64,000 nucleotides of DNA from Rhizobium binae (GTDB taxonomy: Bacteria > Pseudomonadota > Alphaproteobacteria > Rhizobiales > Rhizobiaceae). The notes beneath the pieces were generated by a model that did not search any database, was not told the origin of the DNA, and worked only from the letters and a program-made list of their open reading frames with translations. Location: assembly GCF_017357225.1 (NCBI RefSeq), contig NZ_CP071604.1, positions 1,367,001 to 1,431,000 on the forward strand. Direction: 5' to 3'. Shown one piece after another: positions 56,126-64,000 of this stretch. The position numbers and the translations under genes are program-made. How positions within the stretch are numbered: position 1 is the first letter of the stretch; each line of letters begins with the position of its first letter.

Positions 56126-57064
56126 ATGCACTCGGTTCTCAGAAACCCGATGAGAGGCATTGCGCTGAAAGTCTCGTCGGTCGTGGTCTTCCTGGCCATG
56201 CAGACCTTCATCAAGCTGGCCGGCCCGGATATTCCGCCAGGGCAGGTCACTTTCTGCAGGTCCTTCTTCGCGCTCTTCCCGATCATGGCCTATCTCGCCT
56301 ATATCGGACAGCTGCGCGCCGCCTTCCACACCGACAATCCGGTCGGTCACCTGAAGCGCGGCACGATCGGCATTCTGTCGATGGCTTTCGGCTTTTACGG
56401 CCTCCTGCATTTGCCCCTGCCGGAGGCGATCGCCCTCGGCTACGCATTGCCGCTCGTCGCCGTGATCTTTGCCGCCGTTTTTCTCGGCGAGACCGTACGC
56501 ATCTATCGCTGGAGCGCCGTCCTGGTCGGCGTGGCCGGCGTTGCCATCATCTCCTGGCCAAAGCTCACGCTGTTTCGCGACGGCGGCATGGAAACCGAAC
56601 AGGCCGTCGGCGCGCTGTGCGTGCTGTTTTCGGCGGTTCTCGGCGGCATGGCGATGATCCAGGTGCGCCGCCTCGTCGAGGAGGAGAAGACGGCGACGAT
56701 CGTGCTGTATTTTTCGCTCACCGCATCGGTCTTCTCACTGGCTTCGCTTCCGTTCGGCTGGCTCGTCCTGCCATGGCCGTCGGCGCTTTTTCTCGTCGCC
56801 GCCGGCTTTTGCGGCGGTGTCGCGCAGATCCTGCTGACCGAAAGTTACCGCCATGCCGACGTCTCCACCATTGCGCCGTTCGAATATACTTCGATCCTGC
56901 TTGGCGGCATCGTCGGCTACTTCGTCTTCGGCGATGTGCCGAGCGCTACCATGCTGATCGGCACCGTCATCGTCGTCGGCGCCGGCATATTCATCATCTA
57001 TCGCGAGCATCAGCTGGGCATCGAACAAAGAGAGGCCCGCAAGGCGACGACGCCGCAGGCCTGA
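56126..57064 (+). CDS. EamA/DMT family transporter
   Basis: 312 residues from the ATG at 56126 (MHSVLRNPMRGIALKVSSVV), chosen because the frame upstream is not protein-like. About ten hydrophobic helices form two EamA repeats (about 15-150 and 165-290). AEALALGYALPL-like sequence (EAIALGYALPLVAVIFAAVF) at the end of the first repeat is typical of RhaT/EamA exporters. The C-terminal tail is charged. The substrate is unknown. Confidence 0.88.
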   Translation: MHSVLRNPMRGIALKVSSVVVFLAMQTFIKLAGPDIPPGQVTFCRSFFALFPIMAYLAYIGQLRAAFHTDNPVGHLKRGTIGILSMAFGFYGLLHLPLPEAIALGYALPLVAVIFAAVFLGETVRIYRWSAVLVGVAGVAIISWPKLTLFRDGGMETEQAVGALCVLFSAVLGGMAMIQVRRLVEEEKTATIVLYFSLTASVFSLASLPFGWLVLPWPSALFLVAAGFCGGVAQILLTESYRHADVSTIAPFEYTSILLGGIVGYFVFGDVPSATMLIGTVIVVGAGIFIIYREHQLGIEQREARKATTPQA

Positions 57065-57287
57065 GGCTCACGACGGGCAAACGCAGGGATTGGCAGCGCA
57101 GAACCCGCTGTTCGAGGCGAAGGAGTGGTCAATTCTGGGGATGGCGGCGATTTCAGCAATATGATTGTTGAACATGAGAAACTATCATTTATTCAACGCT
57201 GTGCATGGCTGAGAGGCCATTGCCGCCGCGGCTTTCGATATTACTGCTCCGAACGCTGGCCTGCGAGCGGAGGTGGAGAAAAGCATA

Positions 57288-58160
57288 ATGGCATACACGG
57301 CGGAGCAATTGGCGGGGAACTGCTCCTTTCTGACGAGCGTCCGCTTTCTCGCCAGGCAGACGCGCAGCATGTTCGACGCCGGCCCGCGTCTGGCGCGATT
57401 GCTCGCCTCCCACCAGCGCTGGCTGCTGACCCAGACCGCCTATGCCCTTCACCTGGAATATGATGCGCGCGAGCCGACCTCGGGTTTTACCGCCGTTCGG
57501 CTGACCGGCCGCATCACCGCGCACAAGGTCGCGAGCCGCAATACCGTGCTCGCCTTCATCGAAGAACTCTATACCTATCGCTTCATCGTCCATACGCCCG
57601 GCGACGAGCGGCGCCGGCCACGCCATTTCGAGCCCGCCAATGTCAGCCACCAGGCGATGTTTGCCTGGATTCATGCCAATCTCGCCGCACTCGATCTGCT
57701 CGACGGCGGTGAACGGGCGGCTGTTTTCCAGGCAAATCCGTCATTGATGAGGCTCGTACAGCCGCGCATTGCCCGCCACTGCCTGGAAGACGCCGCCTGG
57801 CGGGAGCCGCCGGCGCAGGTGGCGTTGTTTCTCTGGACGGAAGCCGGCGGCCTCGTCGTCGACAACTTCATCGCCAGGATGGATCCGGAAGACGCCGGGG
57901 CCGGCAAGCTTCTCGTCGGCCGCGTCGAAACCCGCGCGCTCGCCGCCGATTTCATGATGTCGCGCACCCACCTGCAACGGCTCCTGGCAAAGGCGGCGCA
58001 GCGTGGCTGCGTCGGCTGGCATGATGAGCCGCGCAAGACGCATCTTTGGATATCGCGGCATTTCGTCGAGGAATATTGCGCCTGGCAGGCGGTCAAGTTC
58101 GCCTATGTCGACGAAGCCTTCGAATGGGCAACGGCTCAGATCGACGCGCTGACGGAGTGA
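57288..58160 (+). CDS. Unrecognised protein with a possible C-terminal winged helix
   Basis: 290 residues from the ATG at 57288 (MAYTAEQLAGNCSFLTSVRF), preceded by GGAGGTGGAG; a start at 57273 is possible. The N-terminal half is rich in aromatic and basic residues. Around 220-245 the segment TRALAADFMMSRTHLQRLLA has helix-turn-helix character, followed by RGCVGWHDE and a WISRHF strand like a wing. This suggests a DNA-binding regulator, but I recognise no family. No signal peptide. It is not obviously linked to its neighbours. Confidence 0.7.
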   Translation: MAYTAEQLAGNCSFLTSVRFLARQTRSMFDAGPRLARLLASHQRWLLTQTAYALHLEYDAREPTSGFTAVRLTGRITAHKVASRNTVLAFIEELYTYRFIVHTPGDERRRPRHFEPANVSHQAMFAWIHANLAALDLLDGGERAAVFQANPSLMRLVQPRIARHCLEDAAWREPPAQVALFLWTEAGGLVVDNFIARMDPEDAGAGKLLVGRVETRALAADFMMSRTHLQRLLAKAAQRGCVGWHDEPRKTHLWISRHFVEEYCAWQAVKFAYVDEAFEWATAQIDALTE

Positions 58161-58162
58161 TC

Positions 58163-58350
58163 ACAACACGATCGCTCCTGAGCCCGGGGCGGCATTGGCC
58201 GGCTTTGGCGACAGCTCGCGCTCATATTCGCGCGCGGCGCAGACCGCGGCGCGGATATGCTCGAATGTTTCGATGTTGCGCAGAAGCGATAGCAGGATCG
58301 TTGAAATGGTGGATGATTCTGAAATGAAAATGCAGCAAATTCAAAGTGCT
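58163..58350 (-). pseudogene. Possible gene remnant without a start codon
   Basis: On the minus strand a frame ending at the TGA at 58163-58165 reads like protein: LLSLLRNIETFEHIRAAVC, then AAREYERELSPKPANAAPGS. It opens after a TGA near 58341 and contains no ATG, GTG or TTG in a usable position. It could be the decayed 3' end of a small gene or a chance frame. Confidence 0.25.
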
Positions 58351-58403
58351 ACAGCACGAACCGCACGTCTGGAAAGCCGCGGCCGGGCTGTAGCGATCGC
58401 CGC

Positions 58404-58595
58404 TCAATATTGCTGGAAGTCCGAGAAAATGGCGTTCGGGCGCGCCGTGCGGCTGTTGATACCGGTGCCGCGGGCAATCATCTGTTCGTTCGTGGCGAAG
58501 CCGAAGCGGCTGTAGCCATGTGTGGAGCGAAGCTGGTCGCCGGCAAGGCGAAGGGTTTCAAACCCGGAATGGATAGGACGATATCTCTTGTTCAT
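58404..58595 (-). CDS. Possible small protein of 63 residues
   Basis: The ATG at 58595 follows AGGAA by 9 bases. The product reads MNKRYRPIHSGFETLRLAGD and later GYSRFGFATNEQMIARGTGI, a hydrophilic, balanced composition that looks coded. It lies in an otherwise empty gap of about 570 bases between two larger genes. No function or family is recognised. Confidence 0.45.
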   Translation of the reverse strand: MNKRYRPIHSGFETLRLAGDQLRSTHGYSRFGFATNEQMIARGTGINSRTARPNAIFSDFQQY

Positions 58596-58727
58596 GGCCT
58601 TGGTTCCTGTGATTCCTCCCAAGACACAGGCTTATATTGCAGTGCAACATAGATTCTGCAAGGCATGCTGACGCGGTGCAGCCATGCGAAAAATGCATGG
58701 CGCGTTTCATAAATTATTCAACTTCGG

Positions 58728-59618
58728 CTAATTTCTGAGCAAGGAGAGGGATTTGAGTTTTGCCTGAAAAGCGAGAAGATCGTTCCAGGCCAGCCGCTTG
58801 TTGACGGGCGCTGTTAACAGATCCTGGGGATGCAGGCTGGCGATGGCCGGAATGGCACGATCCGCGATGACGATGTCCTTCCAACGGCCCCGCAGGCCGT
58901 GAATCGTATCGTTTTCCCCGAAGAAGAATCGCGCCGCGAAATTGCCGAGCAGCAGGATCGCCTGTGGTTCGATGAGCGCGATCTGTCGTTCGATGAAGGG
59001 CCGGCAGATGTCGATCTCGGCCGCCGATGCCGCCCGGTTGCCCGGCGGGCGCCAGGGGATGACCTGCGTTAGCAGAACGCTTGAGCGGTTCAGCCCGATC
59101 GCCGCCAGCATCTTGTCGAACAACTGGCCGGACTTACCCGAGAAGGGCAGCCCTTCACGATCGTCTTCGGCGCTCGGCGCCGAGCCGATCACCATGATGC
59201 CGCTTTCGGCATCGCCGCTGGCAAAGATGGTCGAGCGGGCGCTGTGCTTGAGATTGCAACCGTTGAAGGCTTCGATCGCGGTCTTCAACTCGCCGAGCGA
59301 TCGCGCGGCTTCGGCGACGAAGCGCGCCTGCTGCACCGCCTCGCCGTCCGGGATCGCCGGCTGCGGGCCGGAGACCGGAGCAGGACGGGCTGCGGCAGTC
59401 GGGCGCGGCGATGTCTGACGTTCTCCGACGCTTGGACGCTCCCCGGCCGCAGGACGCTCCTGCTGCGCCGACGCCGGACGGCGCGCGGCCTTCATCGCTT
59501 CGAACTCGGCGAAGCGGTCGACCGCCTCTTCCTCCAGCAGCCACTCCACGCCGGCATCCGCATGGAAATGCAGAAGCGCTGCAAGCTCGGCGGGGGAAAG
59601 GTCGTAGGCGGAGATCAT
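58728..59618 (-). CDS. Uracil-DNA glycosylase family 4/5-like protein, divergent
   Basis: 296 residues. The N-terminal 90 are Ala/Arg/Pro-rich and probably disordered. The glycosylase core follows: VIGSAPSAEDDREGLPFSGK (in family 4, usually GEAPGxxED), then VIPWRPPGNRAASAAEIDIC, LLLGNFAARFFFG and SLHPQDLL (usually HPAYLL). The family Fe-S cysteines are only partly present (FNGCNL). These enzymes excise uracil from DNA in the cytosol. The changed GEAPG and HPA motifs make activity uncertain. Confidence 0.82.
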   Translation of the reverse strand: MISAYDLSPAELAALLHFHADAGVEWLLEEEAVDRFAEFEAMKAARRPASAQQERPAAGERPSVGERQTSPRPTAAARPAPVSGPQPAIPDGEAVQQARFVAEAARSLGELKTAIEAFNGCNLKHSARSTIFASGDAESGIMVIGSAPSAEDDREGLPFSGKSGQLFDKMLAAIGLNRSSVLLTQVIPWRPPGNRAASAAEIDICRPFIERQIALIEPQAILLLGNFAARFFFGENDTIHGLRGRWKDIVIADRAIPAIASLHPQDLLTAPVNKRLAWNDLLAFQAKLKSLSLLRN

Positions 59619-59686
59619 GCGGCAAGTTTAACGGAGAGAAATGGGCATTGAAAGGGCAGGCTGCAGATTGGCCGCTCCGGCCGGTT

Positions 59687-60979
59687 CTATTGCACAGTCC
59701 ATTGCGTGATGTCCTCGCGTTCGCCGATCAGCGCCAGGCCGTGGGCGATCGACAGCAGTTCGCCGCCGCTTTCAATCCGGTCGCGGTCAAAGCGCTCGGT
59801 GAAGATACGGCGTACGGCCGGCACGAAGGACGTACCGCCGGTCAAGAACACTTTGTCGATCTCGGCAGGCTTCGTCTCGGTCTTGTCGAGCACCTCGTCG
59901 AGCGCGGCTTCGATGCGGGCGAGATCCTCGGCGATCCAGCCTTCGAAATCGCTGCGCCGGACGCTGCGGTGGCCGCTGCGGCCGAGTGGTGCGAAATCGA
60001 AAGGCGCCTCCTCGGCGGCCGAGAGCGCCATCTTCGTCGCCGATACCGCCTGATACAGCGGATATCCCTCGTCATGGTCGATCAGGTCGATGAAGATCTC
60101 CAGCTTTTCCGGTTCCAGGCTGGTGCGCACCAGCTTCTTCAGATCCTCGAATTCGCGCGTGGTCTTGAAGATCGACAGCTGGTTCCAGCGGCCGAAGCTG
60201 GAATAATAGTTGGACGGCACTTCAAGGAGCTTGTCGAAGCTCTTGAAATAGCTGCCCTTGCCGATCAGCGGCGCAACGATATTGTCGATCATCCTGTAGT
60301 CGAAGTGATCGCCGGCGACGCCGACGCCGGAATGGCCGATCGGCGTTGCCGTCAGCCTGCCGGCGACGGTCTCGAAGCGGATCAGCGAATAGTCGGTCGT
60401 GCCGCCGCCGAAATCGGCGACCAGCACGGTCGCATCCCGCTTCAGGTTCTGCGCGAAATAGAAAGCGGCGGCGACCGGCTCGTAGACATAGTGGATTTCG
60501 GGAAAGCCGAAGCGCGACAGCGCCTCGTTATAACGTTGGGTGGCAAGATCGGGATCTGGGCTGGCGCCGGCGAAATGTACCGGGCGGCCGGCGACGATGC
60601 GGCTTACGTCTGAGGGCCAGCTGTCGCCGGCATAGTTGCGCAGGCGCCGCACGAAGACCTCCATCAGATCTTCGAAATTATGCCGCTTGGCGAAGATCAG
60701 CGTGCCTTGGAACAGCGCGCTCGCCGCAAAGGTCTTGATCGACTGCAGGAAGCGGCATTCGCCGGGATTGTCGATGAACTGACGGATCGCCGCATGGCCG
60801 GCCTCCACCTTCAGCGCCGAAGCGCCAAGCTGGGCATCCTTCATGAAGGACAGCGCGGTGCGCATGCTGTCGGCGGTGCCCGCCGTGCTCGTGAATGTCA
60901 TAGAGCCCGTAGTTCCGCCGTCCGCCATGGCCAGAACCGTATTCGTCGTGCCGAAGTCGAAACCTAGCGCCTGAGCCAT
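59687..60979 (-). CDS. Hsp70-family protein, YegD-like
   Basis: 430 residues covering only the actin-like ATPase part of Hsp70: the phosphate loop GFDFGTTNTVLA, VYEPVAAAFYFA, VADFGGGTTDYSL, and VFLTGGTSFVPAVRRIF. The substrate-binding domain of DnaK is absent, as in E. coli YegD. Its function is unclear; a chaperone-like ATPase role is usual for the group. It lies 69 bases before (upstream of) the glycosylase-like gene on the same strand. Confidence 0.9.
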   Translation of the reverse strand: MAQALGFDFGTTNTVLAMADGGTTGSMTFTSTAGTADSMRTALSFMKDAQLGASALKVEAGHAAIRQFIDNPGECRFLQSIKTFAASALFQGTLIFAKRHNFEDLMEVFVRRLRNYAGDSWPSDVSRIVAGRPVHFAGASPDPDLATQRYNEALSRFGFPEIHYVYEPVAAAFYFAQNLKRDATVLVADFGGGTTDYSLIRFETVAGRLTATPIGHSGVGVAGDHFDYRMIDNIVAPLIGKGSYFKSFDKLLEVPSNYYSSFGRWNQLSIFKTTREFEDLKKLVRTSLEPEKLEIFIDLIDHDEGYPLYQAVSATKMALSAAEEAPFDFAPLGRSGHRSVRRSDFEGWIAEDLARIEAALDEVLDKTETKPAEIDKVFLTGGTSFVPAVRRIFTERFDRDRIESGGELLSIAHGLALIGEREDITQWTVQ

Positions 60980-61119
60980 GCCCGCACCCCTTCATGCCGA
61001 TTGTTATTGGAGACGGAGCATCGCTCCGTGAAGGGCGAAAGGACGCCCGGATTCAGGAGGGCGGGTGATGCCACAGAGGCGTGACACATTCAAGAGGATC
61101 GAAAGTTGATGTGATCGAA

Positions 61120-61198
61120 GGCGCACGTGTTCTCCCCGGGGGAAGAAGTATTCTACCCGGCGGGACGAAGTTTCTCCCCGGGGAAGAAGACGTGCGCC
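61120..61198. repeat. Nested palindrome with three 21-base units
   Basis: Outer arms GGCGCACGT (61120-61128) and ACGTGCGCC (61190-61198) enclose three units, each nearly self-complementary: TTCTCCCCGGGGGAAGAA (from 61130), TTCTACCCGGCGGGACGAA (from 61151), TTCTCCCCGGGGAAGAA (from 61172). The units repeat every 21 bases. It lies 36 bases after the stop of the RND pump gene, so it may end or protect that transcript, or bind a protein. Confidence 0.75.
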
Positions 61199-61234
61199 GC
61201 AAGGGCTGGCGATACCGAAGTCAGAGGGCCGTCA

Positions 61235-64000
61235 TCATTCGGCAGCCATTGCCCTGGCCTCCTGCAACTCCGGCTTCTCAACCTTCCTGCCGCCCATCAG
61301 CCGGCCGAGGAAGTTTCCGAACCGGTCCATCTCGATGAAGATGACCGGCATGATGAACAGCGTCAGCAGCTGCGAGACGACAAGGCCGCCGACGACGGCA
61401 ATGCCGAGCGGCTGGCGCAGCTCCGAGCTTGCGCCGGTGCCGAGCGCGATCGGCAGGGCACCCAGCAGGGCGCAGAAAGTCGTCATCATGATCGGCCGGA
61501 AGCGCCGCACGCAGGCCTCGTGGATCGCCGCCGTCGCCTTTTCTCCCGTCGTGCGCATGGTCTCCACCGCCACGTCGATCATCATGATGGCGTTCTTTTT
61601 GACGATGCCGATCAGCATCAGCAGGCCGATGAGCGCGATGATCGACAGATCGAGGTCCATGATCTTCAACGCCAGCAGCGCGCCGAAGGCCGCTGCCGGC
61701 AGACCGGAAAGAATGGTCAGCGGGTGGATGAAGCTTTCATAGAGCACTCCGAGCACGACATAGATGGTCAGCACCGCCGCCAGGATCAGATAGGGCGTAT
61801 TGCCCTGCGACTGCTTGAAGATCTCCGCCGTCCCGCCATAGGAGGTGAAGACGTCGGCCGGCAGGCTGATGTCCTTCTTGATCTCTTCGATCGCCGCTGT
61901 CGCGTCGCTGAGCGAAACGCCTTCCGGCAGGTTGAAGGACACTGTGGTCGAAACGAGCTGGCCCGTCTGGTTGATGGTGACCGGTCCGGTCGTGCGTTGC
62001 ACGTGGGCGAAGTTCGACAGCGGCACTAGGCTGCCATTGGAGGAGGCGACACGGATTTCCGCCAGTTTCTGGTCGTCCCAGGGTTTGCTGGTGTCGTATT
62101 CGACGATGACGTCGTAGCTGTCGCCAGTCGACTGGATCTCGGCCGCCGTATATCCGCTGAAGGATTCCTGCAGCGTCGTGCGCAGCGAATCGTTGTCGAT
62201 CCCGTAGGCGGCCGCCCGCTCGGTATCGATGACGATATCGGCCTGCAGGGCGTTATTCTGGGCGTCCGAGGTGACGTCGGTGAACAACCGGTCCTTGCGC
62301 ATTGCCGCCTGAATCTTGCCGGCCCAGAGGTTGGTTTGATCGGCACTCAGCGCCTGGATGACCAGCTGATACTGGCTGGCGGTCTGACGTCCGCCGAAGC
62401 GCAGGCTCTGGTTCGGCGTCACGAAGGCCCGCAATCCGGGGATCCTGTTGATGGCGGCGCGCAGCTCGCGCAGCGTCTGGTCAAGCGGCGGCCGCTCCTT
62501 TTTGTCTTTGAGTTCGACGAACATCGAGCCGTTGTTCTGCGGTTTGTTCGGGTTGCCGCCGATCGTCGACATCACGTGGTTGACCGCCGGGTTCGCCTGG
62601 ACGACGGCCGCCGCCTGCCGCTGCAGCGCCTCCATGGCAATATAGGAAATATCCTGGCGGGCCTGGGTACTGATCGTCAGGCGGCCGATATCTTCCTGCG
62701 GGAAGAAGCTCGTCGGCAGCGTCATGAAGAAATAGACCGTCAGCGCCACCGAGCCGAGGAACACGCCGAGGATGGTGACGCGATGACGCAGGCACCAGCC
62801 GACCGACCGGTCATAGCCGCGGAGTGTCCGCTCGAATCCGGCATCGAAGATGCGGATCAAAAGCGGCGGGCGCCTGTGATTGTTGGAGAGGCGCGAACCG
62901 AGCATCGGTGTCACGGTCAGCGAGACGATGGCCGACGAGATGATGGCGATGGCGACTACCATGCCGAACTCGTTGAACACCCGGCCGACGACGCCGCCCA
63001 TCAGGAGGATCGGGATGAAGACCGCGATCAGCGAAACCGACATGGAGATGATGGTGTAGCTGACTTCGCCAGCCCCCTTGATCGCCGCCTCGCGCACCGG
63101 CATGCCCTCCTCGACATGGCGCAGGATGTTTTCCAGCATGACGATCGCGTCGTCGACGACCAGCCCCACCGCGAGCGTCAGCCCGAGCAGCGAAATATTG
63201 TCGATGCTGTAGCCGAGCACATACATCATGCCGAAGGTCGAGATCAGCGACAGCGGAACGGCAAGCCCGGGAATGATCGTCGCGGTCGGATGGCCGGTGA
63301 AGAGGTAGATGACGAGAACGACGAGGCCGATCGTCAGGAACAGCGTGAATTTCACGTCGGCGATGGCAGCGCGAATGGGTTTTGCGGCGTCGTTCATGAC
63401 CACAGTCGTGACCGAAGCCGGGATTTCGGCGTGAAGCTGTGGCAGCTTGGCATTGATCGCATCGACGACGTCGACCGTGTTGGCATCCGGCTGCCGCTGG
63501 ATGGCGAGAATGATGCCGCGCTGGCCGTCATACCAGCTGCCGGTATAAGGGTTTTCGACGCCATCCTGGACATCGGCGATATCGCCGAGATGAATCGGCG
63601 CACCGTTCGGATTGGCGATCACAAGCGAGCGAAACTGCTCGGCATTGGTGCGCTGCGTGTTCGCCGTGATGGTCATGCTCTGCGCATTGTTCTGCAGCGT
63701 GCCCACAGGCTGCTGGCTGTTGGAGGCAGAAAGCGCCTTGTTGACGGTGTCGATGCCGATGCCGCGGGTGAGCAGCTTGTTGGGATCGACCTCGACGCGC
63801 ACCGCATAGGTCTGCGCGCCGAAGACGCTGACCTGGGCGACGCCGGGGAGGGTGGAGAGCGACGGCGAGATGATGTCTTCGGCAATCGCGTCGAGCTTGC
63901 TGCGCGGCATGGTGTTGCTCTGCACGGAGAGCAGCATCACCGGCGCATCGGCCGGGTTGGTCTTGCGGTAGCTCGGCGGCGTCGTCAGATTGTCGGGCAG
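61235..64000 (-). CDS. RND multidrug efflux pump inner-membrane subunit (MdtB/MdtC type), 5' end missing
   Basis: About 921 residues are visible; the start lies beyond the right edge. The upstream side continues in frame with PPSYRKTNPADAPV, matching MdtB/MdtC near residue 120. Hydrophobic helix clusters and the conserved GLVVDDAIVMLENI (helix 4, with paired Asp) and the second half helix GLLMLIGIVKKNAIMMIDVA are clear. RND pumps export drugs and bile-like compounds by proton antiport together with an adaptor and outer-membrane channel, whose genes would be to the right. Confidence 0.92.
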   Translation of the reverse strand: MPDNLTTPPSYRKTNPADAPVMLLSVQSNTMPRSKLDAIAEDIISPSLSTLPGVAQVSVFGAQTYAVRVEVDPNKLLTRGIGIDTVNKALSASNSQQPVGTLQNNAQSMTITANTQRTNAEQFRSLVIANPNGAPIHLGDIADVQDGVENPYTGSWYDGQRGIILAIQRQPDANTVDVVDAINAKLPQLHAEIPASVTTVVMNDAAKPIRAAIADVKFTLFLTIGLVVLVIYLFTGHPTATIIPGLAVPLSLISTFGMMYVLGYSIDNISLLGLTLAVGLVVDDAIVMLENILRHVEEGMPVREAAIKGAGEVSYTIISMSVSLIAVFIPILLMGGVVGRVFNEFGMVVAIAIISSAIVSLTVTPMLGSRLSNNHRRPPLLIRIFDAGFERTLRGYDRSVGWCLRHRVTILGVFLGSVALTVYFFMTLPTSFFPQEDIGRLTISTQARQDISYIAMEALQRQAAAVVQANPAVNHVMSTIGGNPNKPQNNGSMFVELKDKKERPPLDQTLRELRAAINRIPGLRAFVTPNQSLRFGGRQTASQYQLVIQALSADQTNLWAGKIQAAMRKDRLFTDVTSDAQNNALQADIVIDTERAAAYGIDNDSLRTTLQESFSGYTAAEIQSTGDSYDVIVEYDTSKPWDDQKLAEIRVASSNGSLVPLSNFAHVQRTTGPVTINQTGQLVSTTVSFNLPEGVSLSDATAAIEEIKKDISLPADVFTSYGGTAEIFKQSQGNTPYLILAAVLTIYVVLGVLYESFIHPLTILSGLPAAAFGALLALKIMDLDLSIIALIGLLMLIGIVKKNAIMMIDVAVETMRTTGEKATAAIHEACVRRFRPIMMTTFCALLGALPIALGTGASSELRQPLGIAVVGGLVVSQLLTLFIMPVIFIEMDRFGNFLGRLMGGRKVEKPELQEARAMAAE

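Noticed and set aside
61081..61338. 85-codon frame containing an in-frame LPGG repeat
   Set aside because: The repeat is explained by the 21-base DNA palindromes, and the frame runs into the RND gene on the other strand.
1..64000. CRISPR arrays, rRNA or tRNA genes, prophage or integrated plasmid
   Set aside because: I saw no regular direct-repeat array with spacers, no conserved tRNA arm pattern, no rRNA sequence and no integrase or transposase. The repeats found are inverted, not CRISPR-like.

Overview
The window is a GC-rich stretch of an alphaproteobacterial chromosome, most likely Rhizobium of the R. etli / R. leguminosarum group. The call rests on the phaDEFG antiporter genes, a Ros/MucR-type zinc-finger regulator, rhizobial intergenic palindromes, and the block feuN-feuP-feuQ / cycHJKL / degP / two-component pair / glnE / pleC / pepN. 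The feuPQ-cycHJKL linkage is known from R. leguminosarum. No species call can be proved from the sequence alone.

Layout. 1-1350: the 3' end of a pha (Mrp-type) cation/proton antiporter operon. 1351-4120: rosR with an AT-rich leader and a clear terminator, a MITE-like element, sufE and a DUF5330-like membrane protein. 4574-9012: an envelope and signalling block with a PleC/DivJ-type kinase, an overlapping peptidoglycan-binding protein, a soluble chemotaxis receptor and a DUF1491 protein. 9033-15512: DUF2336, a small protein, a DUF1254/DUF1214-like pair, a class A penicillin-binding protein and a YcgN-type protein. 15519-33400: an accessory region where TetR, AraC, LysR and MocR regulators alternate with short-chain dehydrogenases, transporters, a desaturase, a glutathione transferase and small SnoaL-like proteins, mostly in divergent pairs. 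33567-36015: a lone lysin-like gene, a Dabb protein and an MFS transporter. 36303-45162: feuNPQ, a lipoprotein, the cytochrome c maturation operon cycHJKL and degP. 45238-52791: an OmpR-type regulator with its kinase, glnE and the convergent pleC. 52984-64000: pepN, an EamA transporter, an unrecognised winged-helix-like protein, a uracil-DNA-glycosylase-like protein, an Hsp70/YegD-like protein and a truncated MdtB/MdtC-type RND pump.

How it works together. The conserved half (36-55 kb) joins envelope sensing (FeuNPQ), export and maturation of c-type cytochromes, periplasmic quality control (DegP), nitrogen control (GlnE) and cell-cycle polarity signalling (PleC). The accessory half looks like a set of small regulator-plus-enzyme modules for detoxification or catabolism, several with readable palindromic operators.

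I see no rRNA, tRNA, CRISPR array, prophage or insertion sequence with a transposase. The most unusual items are an HtrA-like protein that has lost its whole catalytic triad, a pair of MITE-like elements with 32-bp terminal inverted repeats, and a nested triple palindrome at 61120-61198. I did not find a clearly new multigene system.
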